A stretch of 64,000 nt of DNA from Salminus brasiliensis (taxonomy: Eukaryota > Chordata > Actinopteri > Characiformes > Bryconidae): contig NC_132887.1 in assembly GCF_030463535.1 (NCBI RefSeq), positions 17,785,358 through 17,849,357 on the forward strand, read 5' to 3'. The notes beneath the pieces were generated by a model, which was not told the origin of the DNA, did not search any database, and saw nothing but the letters and a program-made list of their open reading frames with translations. A program made the position numbers and the translations under genes. Shown in pieces: positions 52,690 to 64,000 of the stretch. How positions within the stretch are numbered: position 1 is the first letter of the stretch; every line of letters starts with the position of its first letter.

Positions 52690-54193
52690 AGGGCAGCTGC
52701 TGAAGTTTATTGAAAACTGTTCAAATGGTAAAAAAGCTCCCTGCATTTTAGGGATGTGCTGTATGTTGTGGGCAGATTTGAGCAATCAGTAAAATTAAAG
52801 TTGGGTCATGTTCAAAGCTAAATGTTCAAATCCCATGATAAGGCACGATACCCATGATAGGGTTAAATTACCCTTAAGAAGTATTTCTCAAACTGGTCCT
52901 CAGGGCCCATCCAGAGGTTTCATAAACCTAGTAAAAACACTGGTACTGGTAGACTGGTACAGGATTGGTAGGTAAAAAACTGTGGGAAAAAGGACCCTAA
53001 GGACCAGCTTGAAAATTTTAATTTGATCAGATCATTGTGATTTAAACAAATGGACAATGGACATTACCGTTATAGTCATACTGTAATATTAGTGTTGCTG
53101 AACAGCTACTCAGGCTAAGCCACTCTGCTGGTTTTTCATGATTCATGAATACTTCATATGTCTAAAGACAAAAAAATAAAGATAGCTTAAAAAGCTGTTG
53201 GAATACTGTGTAAATGATTACTGATGCACAGAAATGATCAGTGAGTATCATTTTCCAGACACAAGATATATTTTGACTGATCCATTATTTAATGGAAAAT
53301 GTAAAACATCTCTTTAACTTCAATGTACATACAGTAGCAAACAACACAAACAGCAATTAAAGCACACCATGTTATAGAAAAATCATAATTAATATATTAT
53401 ATATGTATATTCTGCTATTTACATAATATATTTCAGCTGTAAATCTCACAAGAACTTTTTTTTAACAAACACATGATATACTGCAAACTCTTTTGTATTC
53501 GCTTTCTGCACAGTGAATACCTGCCAAACTGTTAATAATTTAATATCGCCTTTGAAATAAACAATAAATGCTAACAGCTTGGCGTTGGCTGACATAAAGG
53601 AATGCTGCCATGGTTGTTGGGCTAGCTGCTCTCCCAACTGTCTGAACCTCAGCAGACAGTGTAACTAAACTGTTAGCAGCACAGTAACTACTGATTAGGA
53701 ATATGTCTTAGAGCATCTTCATCTGGGAAAAACAAACAAACAAACATTGCAGTTGTTCTTTTCCTAATGGTTTCCCACAGCTTACTGTACACACAGCATG
53801 TGAGATTGAAAGTGCTGTGCCTAGCAGTTCACCTCTCTTCCTGCCCTGCAGCCTTGCAGCTGCCTGCTCAGAAGAGAGAGATGTATGTCCTCTGTCCCGC
53901 TGGTTCAGCCATGCCTCAGCCCCTAATCTCACTTCCTGTCCGAGCAGGAAGACATCAGGGAGGGGGTTAGGTGTCGGAGGGAGGTGAGAAGAAGAGAATT
54001 AAATCAAATGAGAAGACAGAGACATCATGGAGGAAGTGATGCGTCCTTGCATGGAAGCAAAAACGTGTTTTCGCTTCGTTGGTGTGAAGTGTGCAGCTCC
54101 AGTTTTGGCACTCAAGACCAGCAGTTCCTTCCATTAAGGTTATGAAGACCGTCATGCTCCTTGGAGCTGGTTTGAGGAAGAGGAGGGACGCTG
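52690..54193. other. Convergent nrbf2-jmjd1c intergenic region
   Basis: Holds the nrbf2 3' UTR with a polyadenylation signal at 53175-53180 and presumably the jmjd1c 3' UTR on the other strand. No ORF or repeat with support; AT-rich in the centre. Confidence 0.5.
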
Positions 54194-57100
54194 TCAGGAC
54201 TCTTCCTCTTTGAACTCGTCGACTGTGCTTTGCTCCTTCAAGTGCCTGCTCAGTGTAGCCACAGCATCTTTTACTGAGTGGTAGAAGATGTTTTTCACCT
54301 GGAGAATAAAGACAGATGTAAAGGTGAGACTACTTATGTTGCATTTAAGGAAAATAATGTGGGTTACAACTACAACTAGGTCCCAAGTATTTGGACATAT
54401 TTATTAATTTACAGAATTAGTTTTAATACTTGGAATCAAATTGTTTGCAGTCAATGACTGCCTAAAGTCTGAAACCCATGGACATCACCAAATGCTACGT
54501 TTTGTCGGGTCTATATTGCAGCCACCTTCATGCTCAATAGGGTCGAGGTCAGGTGATTGACCCATTTAATAACATTCAATTTCTTTGCTCCTGGGTTGCT
54601 TTTTGCTTTCCATCTGTACTGTGAGATGTCAACTTATTGGTTTTGCAGCATTTGACTAAATCTGAGCTTAAAGTATAGCTCTACACTTCAATCAACATCA
54701 GTGACCCAGTGACACATGCCATAACAGTGCCTCCACCATGTTTGAAAGTTGATGTTGAATGCTTTGAAACCAAGTAATCTTGGTTTCATCTGTCCAAAGA
54801 ATCTTGTTCTAGAATTGGGCAGGCTTTTCAGATGTTTTCTCGCAGTCTAATCTGGCAATTAGCACTGAGAATTCCTGAACAGCTACCAAATGCAATTTTC
54901 CAGACCTATCTGCTTAATTTGTCTAGACACAAGGAAAAGACCACAACCGGCCATGAAACTGCTTATTATAAATGTCCAATTTGTTTTGAATCAGTGAAAA
55001 TGGAACTGGTGTATGGAGCAGATCACATGTACCACAAAAAAAACAAAGCCTAAAAACAAACCTTTGCGTAATGTCACACATTTATCATTGCTATATTATT
55101 AAATATACACTATCATCCCAAGGCTAGTGAATGTGCAGACTCCAGCGAGTCCTTTATGCCTTCTACATATAATTGGCAAATGTATTATGGCACTGCTGCA
55201 GTTACTGCTATTGAAAAAACATAAAACACAAGAACATTAGTGGGAGAGAAGCGGCACCTGCAGTTTGTCCTCATAGTTAACTTGGTCTTTGAGGGGGCGG
55301 AGCTCTTGGGTCAGGTAATAGGAGTTGTGGGCGTGCTCAGGAGAGACAAAGTCCACATTCACTTGGATGCAACTGTGCAAATTCATAACCTGCACACAGT
55401 GAGAACATAACCGAATACATGAAGAACATCCATAATTCATCAAATGGAAAAAATGGCTTTTGTGAATTAAGAAGCTGCTGAAAATTCAATGACAATATGT
55501 TTGAATGTCACAAAAATGGAAATACAATTTTACTGAATTCAAAAACATGAACAAGAGGAATGCTCAGAGGAATGCTTTTGCAAAAAGACTTTAGGACTAT
55601 AGGACTAGTACAGTCCTATAGATACTGAAATTGTAGATTCCCTCTCAATAATAGGTAATAAATGCATCCATTTAGACACAAAAAACACTTTCTTCTCCTC
55701 AATAGAGACCAAAAAGAATCTTTTTTCACTATAAATAAACACATCCTAACCCAACAATAATATTTAAAGAAAAGCAGAAGCTGTGGTATAAGCCTTTGGC
55801 AGGGGTTAAATTCCTCAAACCTACACACACAAGGCTGACCACAAGAAATTAGATTAAATGTCAGGGACGTGAAGGTTCTAATATCTCTGCCCTTCCACTG
55901 TATTCAGCCACTGTGTCCTTTATTAAAGCATGTCACAGAATTTGATGAAAAGGCAGCATGACAGAGAATATAGAGGTTGTGGTGTGAAGAGAACCTGGTG
56001 TAGTGCTCCGGCCGGGATGATGACAGCATCTCCATAAAACTGGAGCAAAGTGCGGCTCTCCACGCCATGCTCCTCCAGCAACCTCTGCCGGAGTCTAGGG
56101 CTTAGGTACCAGCCGCCCTCTCGGAGGGGGTCCGTCTCATTGTCCCATTCAGCATCAGAGTCAGCTTCAGCATCTGCCTCGGCATGCTCTGCTGATAGCT
56201 ACACACACGCATAAAAACAGGCAGGTAAGAACAAGTAAGAAATGACAGCTGCACTACCCGTCAAACTATCCAAAAGTTTAGAATTTTAAAAAGATATAAT
56301 TTCAAGGCAGATCATTTAATAGGGTAGTTCTTTGTTAAACTTACTCTATTTATAATTTAATTATAGTTATATTATCATAAAATGCAGTGTTGACTAGAAT
56401 ACACTGTATGCTCAAAAGTTTGTGGATACCCCTTCTAATAAATGCATTCAGCTACTTTAATTTGCACACTTTGCTGACACACATGCAGATTCACCCTGTA
56501 AAGAAGTGTTGCCAATAGTGTTTTTAGACTCTCTGGAACAGATAAACATAAACGTATTGGCACCAATACCATGCCTAATTAAGCCCCCCATAATTGAGCT
56601 GCGGAGAAGCACAACTGAATTCTCAGGAATGATGGTGCTCCATTCAGAACCTTCGGGATCAGTTAGGGATGTGGGTAGGTAGTGATCATTCAACATCCTG
56701 AACTCACTAACAGTTTTGTTGCTGAATGCAATCAAATCCTCACAGCAATGCTCCTAAATCTAGTAGAAAGCATAAGTTTTTTTTAATACCCATGATTTCT
56801 GAAGAAACAATGAATGAGCAGGTGTCCCAATACTTTTGTCCATGTAGTGTACTATAATCCAGACACCAGGAGACTTGGGTGAAAGAAATTATTAAATGAT
56901 GAATTATTAAATTAAATATCAACAGTTACTAATATGTGATCTCTTAAATTGTGGAACAGTAGTGTATGTATGCATTAAGCAAACGCCTCCATGCAGTACC
57001 CAGACCGTTGCCAGGCATATTCCATTACACCCACTCAAGTAGACAATGTAGAATCAAATCAGTGGTAATGGACTGAGGCCACTGAATGTCTAGGCCTCAG

Positions 57101-57330
57101 AGGAAAACACTATATTTTAAGGCTTGCAAGTGTGATACGGTTCTCTGCGGTTAGCCAGTGGCACCGCATTTGATGAGCAGTGCTGTACCGTTTGAAGGAA
57201 ATCCTGGATTTTGTGGAGGTCTTTACTCAAAAAGATGTGCCACAGTGCTCCAGGAGTTTCATTGGGATCTCTCAGCCTCTTCTTTGCACTCTCATCCAGA
57301 GTCTCCCTCTCTAGCAGCTTCAATACTCCT

Positions 57331-57366
<36 letters not shown>

Positions 57367-58185
57367 GCAAACAAAGTTACAGACAGATTAACAGAGCGAT
57401 ACACACACTATTGCTCATAAGATGGCTCATGTGATGATATGTTTTAAGAGATACCAGTATAAATTTCATCACTGCACCTCAAATGCTATTAAACTTTAGA
57501 CATATGCTTCAAGCCTGTGGGTTTGTTTTCATTGTCCAATTCTCAGCAGACTGCAGGGAAAGCTTGTTGCAGGACAAAAACAGTTCTAGGAAAGGATAAG
57601 ACAATAATACTAGGGAAATCCTACAATTTACTTTAATACTGAACAGGTTTGTGATACAGCTCATCTTCCAAGAGCCTTATCTCACATAACCTCAGTTTTT
57701 GCTGAGTGTGTTGCTGTCAAAGTGAAACCTGTGCAAAATGTCATTCTGAAAGGTTGAGATCAACTGCACTGATGTTGAAATGTTAGAATCAATTATGAGC
57801 AACTGTAATAAAACAATAACATAATAATAGGTATACAATTGTTTTAATGTATAAACAATAAACAGTCAAATGGAACAGAATCATGATAAAAATGTGATGA
57901 TGCAACAAGCCTTTTCCTGAATCAAGTTGTTAAAAGGTCAGAGATTTAATTTCTTCAAACTATTTAATTATGATCTTTCTATTTCAAATTAACATTTTAA
58001 TTGAACAAATTATTCGATGCCACAGGAAGTTCTGAAGTCACATTCAGAGTGGAATTCTAACCTGTCTTAGAGAGAGCTCCTGTGCCTTTGGCTATGCCCA
58101 CATAGACTAGAATACTCATGGTGTCAGAGATTTCAACATGCAGATTGCTGGTTCCAAAGTCCTGCTCTGGGCATGCTGTCACACC

Positions 58186-58229
<44 letters not shown>

Positions 58230-61200
58230 GGGAGACAGGGAGATTAGAAGCAATCAACTCACAGGCTGGCTTTCTAGAAACAAACTGCTCAGTATGACAG
58301 GGTAAAAAACAGTAGGTGGAGGTGAGGGACGAGTCTGAGGTGAATACCATGAGCACAGCAGAGGCGAGGGCCCAGGTCTGGCCGGATAAAGAATGATGGC
58401 AGACGTGAGGCCAGGTTGAGAGTGCCGTCAGGACCGGTGTAATCCGGAACTGGCAGAGAGCTCATCACATCGTCATACCTAACAAAGGCAATATCATTGT
58501 ATCATCATTACTTCATCATAGCTAAGGTAATATTAAAGCTGCACTACACTTGAATCAGTCAAGAATCACCACATCATCATAGATGAGACATCAAAATGAC
58601 ATTATCATGTCTCAAAAAATACAAATCATCTTGTTAAATTCTTGTTAAAGAAATTGCTGATTGGACCTCCCTGTTATGAAAGCATGTAACTGAGAACTGT
58701 AATAGTGTCTTCAACTGATTAGGCTGTAAAAGTGTGTCTTCCTGTAGTTGATGCAGAGGTGTATTCAAATATTGCTAAAAGTGTATTCAAATTCTGGACG
58801 AGAAACGTGTAAGCACAGGAATTCTATTCAAATATGAAAATATGGGTGAGCTGGGAAGTGCCGATAGCATAAAGTGCTACCTGGATGGCATGAGAGCCAG
58901 GAACTCCTCCCCAGACGGCCAGTCTTTCAGTCTGTATACTGCAGGGTCACCTTTAGCAGATTTCGGTCTCTCTGTTGAAGACACACAGACACTGTGGTTA
59001 GTAACATATAAGAGTACTGAAACCTTGACTCTCTGAAAGCAGGTTAAACTGTCATTATTAGCTATTACTACCAAAACAGGCACGCCTGTTAATTTTCAGA
59101 TTCCCCCCCCTACGTAATCTGCCTTTACTACTGGGTATTTAGTAATTCAGTATAGAAACAATAAGTGTTCTTATTGTTCCTATTATTATAAAGCCAAGGT
59201 CAAGCTGAAGGAGAGAAAATACTGGAAATGAGAACAGAACACTCACTTGACACATCCTCAAAGCCATCCCAGAAGTCTTTGACACGGGAGTTTGTAATGC
59301 TTCCATCACGGCAGTTGTAGATATCGCTGTGGAGAGCAGAGAACTCTCTGCTGAAGTGCTCTGGTTTCCACAGACTGGCGTTCAGACTCTTGTGCAGTCC
59401 AGAGACCAGCACCGGCTGCAGAACCACACCAACATCAACATCAGTACCCAACACATACTAATACTGGTAAAATCCCCACTTTTAGTAATTTTACTCATTA
59501 CTAGCTTTGTGTTGTTAAAATGATACCATGTGTTGAAAAGAATGACTTATTGTAAGAAAAATACATAGTTAAAAGAATACATTTTCCCTGTCCAAAAACA
59601 CCTCATCTTTCATCTTTCTACATAGTGATAGTTAATGCTCAACTTGCGTGCAGTAACACAAACCTGCTCTTGTGTCCAGTTCTCTTTGAACAGTCTTTGG
59701 TTGCCTAGGTGACGGTGATCTTTAAGCCAGAGCAGCCGGTGGCTGCCCAGCCAATCATGAGGGACGCTGGCATGCGGGTCAGCCAATGAGATTTGATTGG
59801 GCTTCGCCTCCTCCAGTCCCAACTCCACCTCCTCTTCCGTCAACAAGTCCTGCTTCAGCCCCAGTCTGGCTATCTTGGAGGCGGGAATCTTATTCTCTAC
59901 TACTGAGGCTATGATGTCATCAAGGAGATTGGGCATACGTGTGTTGTGAGTGATCTAAAACATGAAGTACAAACAAAAGTACATTAATGCATGACTTTAT
60001 AAAATGATAAGCACAGTTTAGGAGGAAAGCATGAGACTGTACTGCATTCTCCATGCATATATGTGTGTGTGTGTGTGCCTCACCTGATCATTGTTGTTGT
60101 AAACAGGTGCGAAGGCTATTCCAGGGCCAGTGGACCCCAGCCGCAGTTTCCCAGCTGTGGAGGTCAGAAGATCACGCAAGGTGGAACCCTGCTCTGGACT
60201 GCTGGACTTCTTGCCTAGAGCCTCTAAGCCATCACATTCTGGCTTTCCTACAGCACGCAAACATATATAGCCATTTAAATAAGCCCCAAAACGACTGTAA
60301 AAGGGGCCAGAAGGTGATAATGAAACTATACATTTCAGAATGTTAGTATTGATTCCCATTTTATGTCTTGATTTATTATTTTTATTTCTTTAAACAGTTC
60401 CTTCTTTCACAGTTGTGTGTTCAGTGTATCTAATACTAATAATAATTACAGTTGCACTCGAAATTATTCATACTCCATTGCTAAATTATTTTTTAGCAAA
60501 ATTCACAAACTTTCAGCTGTTTGCAATAAACCAATCAAACAAGAACAATTTAAATAGCTAAACACAGCTAATAGACCAAGTGCTTTTCACCCAATTCAAC
60601 ACAGAATACCACTGTAAATAACAACTGCAGGGTCTGAATTATTCAACCCCTTTATGACAATCGTCTTTATGACTTAGTAGAGCACTGTTATGACCTGCTG
60701 CAAACGTGATGCATAGCCAGACCCCAGCTGCTGAAAGTGTTCTTGAGGAAATTTAGCCATTTCCTCCAGTTTACTGATATTCTTGAGTTTGTGTGTTGCA
60801 AGTGCCTTCTTCAAATCCCACCAAACTGTGTTGACCCCTCCAGAATCTTCCAGGACTTTGGAGGACTTTGAGGTAAGCTTGGGATCACCATCCTGTTGGA
60901 AGATCCAGTGATGCCCAAGCTTCAGGTTCAGGCATGACGTCCAGGAGGAACTTCTGTGGCTGGATGGTTTTGAGCAAATTGGAGCCAACTTCACTTGTGC
61001 TTTTGGGTTAGCAGAGGCATTCGGGCATGGTAACCTTCAGCATTTACTATGTGCCTTACAGTGCAAACCACCAAATCTTGCTGCAGGCCTTTTGCAGTAA
61101 CAATGCAAAAGACCACCTGCCTCCTCAGGAATCTACTGGCTTGCCATGTCCAAGTAGTGTAGCCAGTGCTTTGCTGTCTTTTCATATCCTTTTGTGTTCT

Positions 61201-63210
61201 CTTCTCTGAACGTTTTGGACCACTTTCTTGACTTAGCCATATTTCTAACATGCAAACAAACATCACAGTCAGAGTATGTTTGATTGCATGTTAAAATTTT
61301 ATAAACATAATTTGCAGTGGGGCATGAATAAGTTTGACCGCAACTGTAAGAGTTAGACCAAATAACTGATTTGAATCATGGCGAGATCCCATGACGCACT
61401 AAAAGGCCTCTTAAGAGTTGTAATCATATTAATTAAATCGTTGTACCCAAAGTCATTACAACACCTATGCACCACACACACAGAACTACACTACAAATTC
61501 CAACTCAAATAAGAAGCTCAATCTCCCTAACAAGAGCGTGCAGACTTGTTTAATCTTTTGTCTCCACTTTAAGCTGGTGTATAAGCCAGGCTTAATGCAG
61601 GCTGATGTAATGTGTACTAAAGAACCAGGGGCTAAATAGATGGTTGGGGTGTGAGTGTGTGTGTGAGCCTGTGTGTATTTCACACCTCTCCTCTCTGTGG
61701 GAGTCCTGTGAACTGCGTCCTGTGCACTCTTCTGTGGATCGGAGACCTGTGGCGAGCTGTGCTGGCTCTTTGAGTCACACTGTGCTTTCTCTGGAAGCTG
61801 ATGCAGCAACACAATCACATTACTCTCTTCACTCAGCACACAATGTTTACTATATAGTACAATAGAGCTGCAGCTAAAGGTCTGTGTCAATGTAAAGTAA
61901 ATGCAATAGGAGATTATATGTCTTATAGTAATAATGTGTTTACAAACCACATTTCACAAATAAGCAAGATCATGGCAGATAATGGCAAAATAATGGCAAA
62001 GTGCTTTTAACATTAAGAAAAGACTGCAGTAATGATGGGTTTACTTATTTATTGCCTAGTTGTGTTTTTTCTCTTTTGCACATAAAAACAACATAGATAT
62101 AGATGCAGTTGTTGTTGTAGTAAAATATGCCATTGATAACCTACAAAGATAGTCACCAGTTTTTCAACATTCAAAGTCAATTTTAAATGTACTGTTATAT
62201 AAATGGTTGCCCATACTGCCCACTACTAGAACCTAGGGAAATGTGACTAATCAACAGTCATTTTAATACTTTCATAGTAATAAATTTACATTCTGCAACT
62301 GTTTCATACACACTGATTCCTTCATGTACTGTGTCATTTTGTGGGGTCAAGCAGACCCTAAAGTACGTAACAAAACTATTAACGGGGTGACGCTGGCTGC
62401 ATTATATCAAGTTTGCCATCTAATGCACGAAACGTTGCAGTCACCACTAACTGTTTGTGGTGGAATCAACTCATGAGCTGAGTATATCATTACATGCCGA
62501 TATAAAGCACTTCAAACGTTATAAGGACTGCCTGGAAAATGGGAAAACTCCAGTTGAGCAAATTAACAGGAACACACTCTCAATGAAGTGAGAGAGTGTT
62601 GCGGTAAGCATAGTGAGAACTAATGAAGGCCTTTGGGGTGAGCTGAAAAAGGAAAGGTTGAGTGTGTCACCTGTGAGAGGCCATTGGTGGTGATGAGTTT
62701 GGAGGAGAAGGCGTAACTTCCAGAGCAGGAGCAGTGAGAGGGGATGCCATATTCACTCCTTATGGAGTGTATGGAGCTCTGCAAGTCTGCCAACACTGCA
62801 GGACATACAGTCAAATTATATTAAAATTATTACCTGACACCTTCTAACCAGTAACACCGACCATCACAAGCACAGTGTTCACCTGTTTCTGGGACTATTT
62901 GGGTAGGCATTAGATTCTTTAGGTCGTGGGGCTGGTTTTTCACACACCTTACCCAGGCATACAATTCTTTATCTAAAAATAAATAAAAACACATAACATC
63001 AGAAACACATATTTAAAAAAGCTATTATCTACTGTGTTACGCAGGTATATCACTAACCTTTGGCACACTTCCTTTCGCGGGCTTTGTAGCAGTCCATACA
63101 CACCACAAAACCACACTTGTGACAGGCCCAGTGAATGTTGAATAGAGTGGCCTCACACGCGTCACACATCTCTCTCACACCACGCACCGCCCGCTTCCAC
63201 ATCACCTGGG

Positions 63211-63254
<44 letters not shown>

Positions 63255-63707
63255 GCAGAAAGGAAAGAGGACAAAAATAGAGAGTGAAAAGATTATTGTC
63301 CTATGGAGATATAAACATCAGTCATTTATTTAGTATCACAAATTACAAATTATACACACACACAAGAAGTCATTTTATGTGAGAGGTAAAAGAAATAATA
63401 CTTCTACCTCTCACACAAACACACATTTTTTTAATCATGTGGACATTTGGTCCTCACATGCACCAACATAAACTCACTGTCTTTCTTGACCCAGGTTACA
63501 GCAATGTTCTCAGTCTTGACTAGCAGGCAGAATTTGTCTCCTATGAGTGTGAGGATATATTTGGCTGTGTTCAGCGCCATCTCTTTTTTATTCCCGTCTT
63601 CTTCATCCTCAAATCCAGCTGTCCATACCCTCACTGCATCCTCATCAGTCTCCTCCGCAACAGAGAATCCATCCACACGCACCACTCCATTCTTGCTGTA
63701 TGAGAGT
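54194..63707 (-). CDS. jmjd1c: JMJD1C (KDM3-family JmjC protein), 3' fifteen exons
   Basis: Minus-strand exons: 63707-63478, 63210-63058, 62972-62883, 62795-62671, 61797-61686, 60247-60084, 59954-59664, 59415-59247, 58971-58881, 58478-58348, 58184-58062, 57328-57189, 56198-55995, 55389-55258 and 54298-54194. Phases agree, about 752 C-terminal residues; the 5' exons lie beyond the window. Order: zinc finger ([20 protein letters not shown]), [19 protein letters not shown], the LXXLL motif [23 protein letters not shown], then the JmjC domain. Iron-ligand positions appear as HVE (in NLHVEISD) and the later His in PAGALHQ. The H-x-E form is typical of JMJD1C, in contrast to H-x-D in KDM3A/B. JMJD1C is a nuclear coactivator-type protein with debated H3K9 demethylase activity. 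An acidic stretch ([15 protein letters not shown]) lies inside the JmjC region. (TG)n tracts abut three acceptors, and introns hold two Tc1 remnants. Confidence 0.95.
54386..55040 (-). mobile_element. Decayed Tc1-like element in last jmjd1c intron
   Basis: Plus-strand words such as CCTCCACCATGTTTGAAAGT, TTGGTTTCATCTGTCCAAAG and GGGCAGGCTTTTCAGATG are complements of a Tc1 transposase coding region (an N-terminal catalytic part), frame-broken. CCAAGTATTTGGACAT at 54393 is terminal-repeat-like. Borders are approximate. Confidence 0.55.
56400..56852 (-). mobile_element. TGGACAAAAGTATT-family element with both ends
   Basis: The left end (CACTGTATGCTCAAAAGTTT) and the complement of the right end (CACTACATGGACAAAAGTAT) form an imperfect terminal inverted repeat about 450 bp apart. 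The interior has the family blocks, including ATGAATGAGCAGGTGTCCCA at 56810. It lies in a jmjd1c intron. Confidence 0.7.
57334..57361. repeat. (AC)n microsatellite at jmjd1c splice acceptor
   Basis: Fourteen or so AC units. On the coding strand this is (GT)n ending within a few bases of the TTTTAG acceptor of exon 57328-57189. Confidence 0.9.
58192..58217. repeat. (CA)n microsatellite at jmjd1c splice acceptor
   Basis: A CA array read as (TG)n on the coding strand, followed by GCGCGCAG and then exon 58184-58062. It occupies the place of the usual pyrimidine tract. Confidence 0.9.
60449..61346 (-). mobile_element. Decayed 898-bp Tc1-like element in jmjd1c intron
   Basis: TA-flanked (60447-60448, 61347-61348) with inverted ends CAGTTGCACTCGAAATTATT and, as complement of the right end, CAGTTGCGGTCAAACTTATT. 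On the minus strand it retains the transposase fragments [16 protein letters not shown] (second catalytic Asp) and an N-terminal MAKSRK-like start, with frame breaks and a large internal deletion. It is not functional. Confidence 0.88.
63214..63250. repeat. (AC)n microsatellite at jmjd1c splice acceptor
   Basis: About eighteen AC units. On the coding strand, (GT)n runs directly into GTGTGCAG, the acceptor of the zinc-finger exon 63210-63058. Confidence 0.9.
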
Positions 63708-64000
63708 CTATGTCCAGAGAAAGGAATAAACTAGCACATATGCTTTGCTGGTAAAAGTTTTATTATTATTTTTATTATTTCATGAATCCCACCTCCGGGT
63801 CTCCCCAATAAGCCTGATACTGTTATGATTTTCCACAACACGGCAGACTGATAATGAATAATAAAGAACTGGCAGCTTTTGTGGACCTAAATTGTGTCTA
63901 TTCTTGGACAAACATGTTTAGCTAGAGACTGGGGCTATTTTCCAGACAGAGATTAAGCTTAGTCCTTGATTTAGCAGTTCATCTGGATTAATGAAGACTA

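Noticed and set aside
63214-63274. VCVCVCV run in frame before the jmjd1c zinc-finger exon
   Set aside because: It is translation of the intronic (TG)n array upstream of the acceptor at 63211-63212, not protein.

Overview
The window is vertebrate nuclear DNA. Multi-exon genes with GT-AG introns, fish-type Tc1 transposons, short inverted-repeat transposons and dinucleotide microsatellites point to a teleost. The repeat style is reminiscent of ostariophysans such as characins or catfish, but I cannot fix the species. No bacterial, CRISPR or phage-like features are present.

From left to right there are seven genes: the 3' end of a cfap99-like coiled-coil gene (+, 62-4079); rtkn2 (-, 5202-10379); znf365 (+, 13302-15668); single-exon ado (+, 30218-30979); egr2 (-, 35367-38109); nrbf2 (+, 49618-52689, with an in-frame TAG at 52579); and the 3' fifteen exons of jmjd1c (-, 54194-63707). 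RTKN2-ZNF365-ADO-EGR2-NRBF2-JMJD1C is the same order and orientation that I know from human chromosome 10q21, so this is a conserved microsyntenic block. cfap99 on the left is a different neighbour from the mammalian one. All exon boundaries given here were read from the sequence by matching splice signals to reading phase; no transcript evidence was available.

The genes are not an operon and have separate roles: Rho signalling scaffold (rtkn2), coiled-coil zinc-finger protein (znf365), thiol dioxygenase acting in oxygen sensing (ado), immediate-early and hindbrain transcription factor (egr2), autophagy PI3K-complex subunit (nrbf2) and a JmjC chromatin protein (jmjd1c). The synteny is probably held together partly by long-range egr2 regulation. 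The egr2 promoter shows a CRE and a CArG box ten bases apart, and several non-repetitive, CNE-like blocks lie in the flanking gene-poor DNA (25.6-26.3, 40.6-41.1, 42.2-42.6, 44.4-44.7 and 47.3-47.7 kb).

The gaps are filled with transposon remains. At least six Tc1-type copies are visible. One has an apparently intact 340-residue transposase, long IR/DR terminal repeats and TA flanks (22665-24259), and it sits inside an older, decayed Tc1. A multi-copy short inverted-repeat family, a repeat pair in inverted orientation (19.4 and 24.9 kb), a tRNA-derived SINE and non-LTR retrotransposon tails are also present.

The points most worth checking are the in-frame stop in nrbf2 followed by conserved C-terminal codons, the intact nested Tc1, (TG)n tracts abutting 3' splice sites in jmjd1c and cfap99, a GC-AG intron and extended N-terminus in rtkn2, and the egr2 polyglutamine/histidine tail encoded by a 21-bp tandem repeat. 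I did not find a convincing wholly new system.
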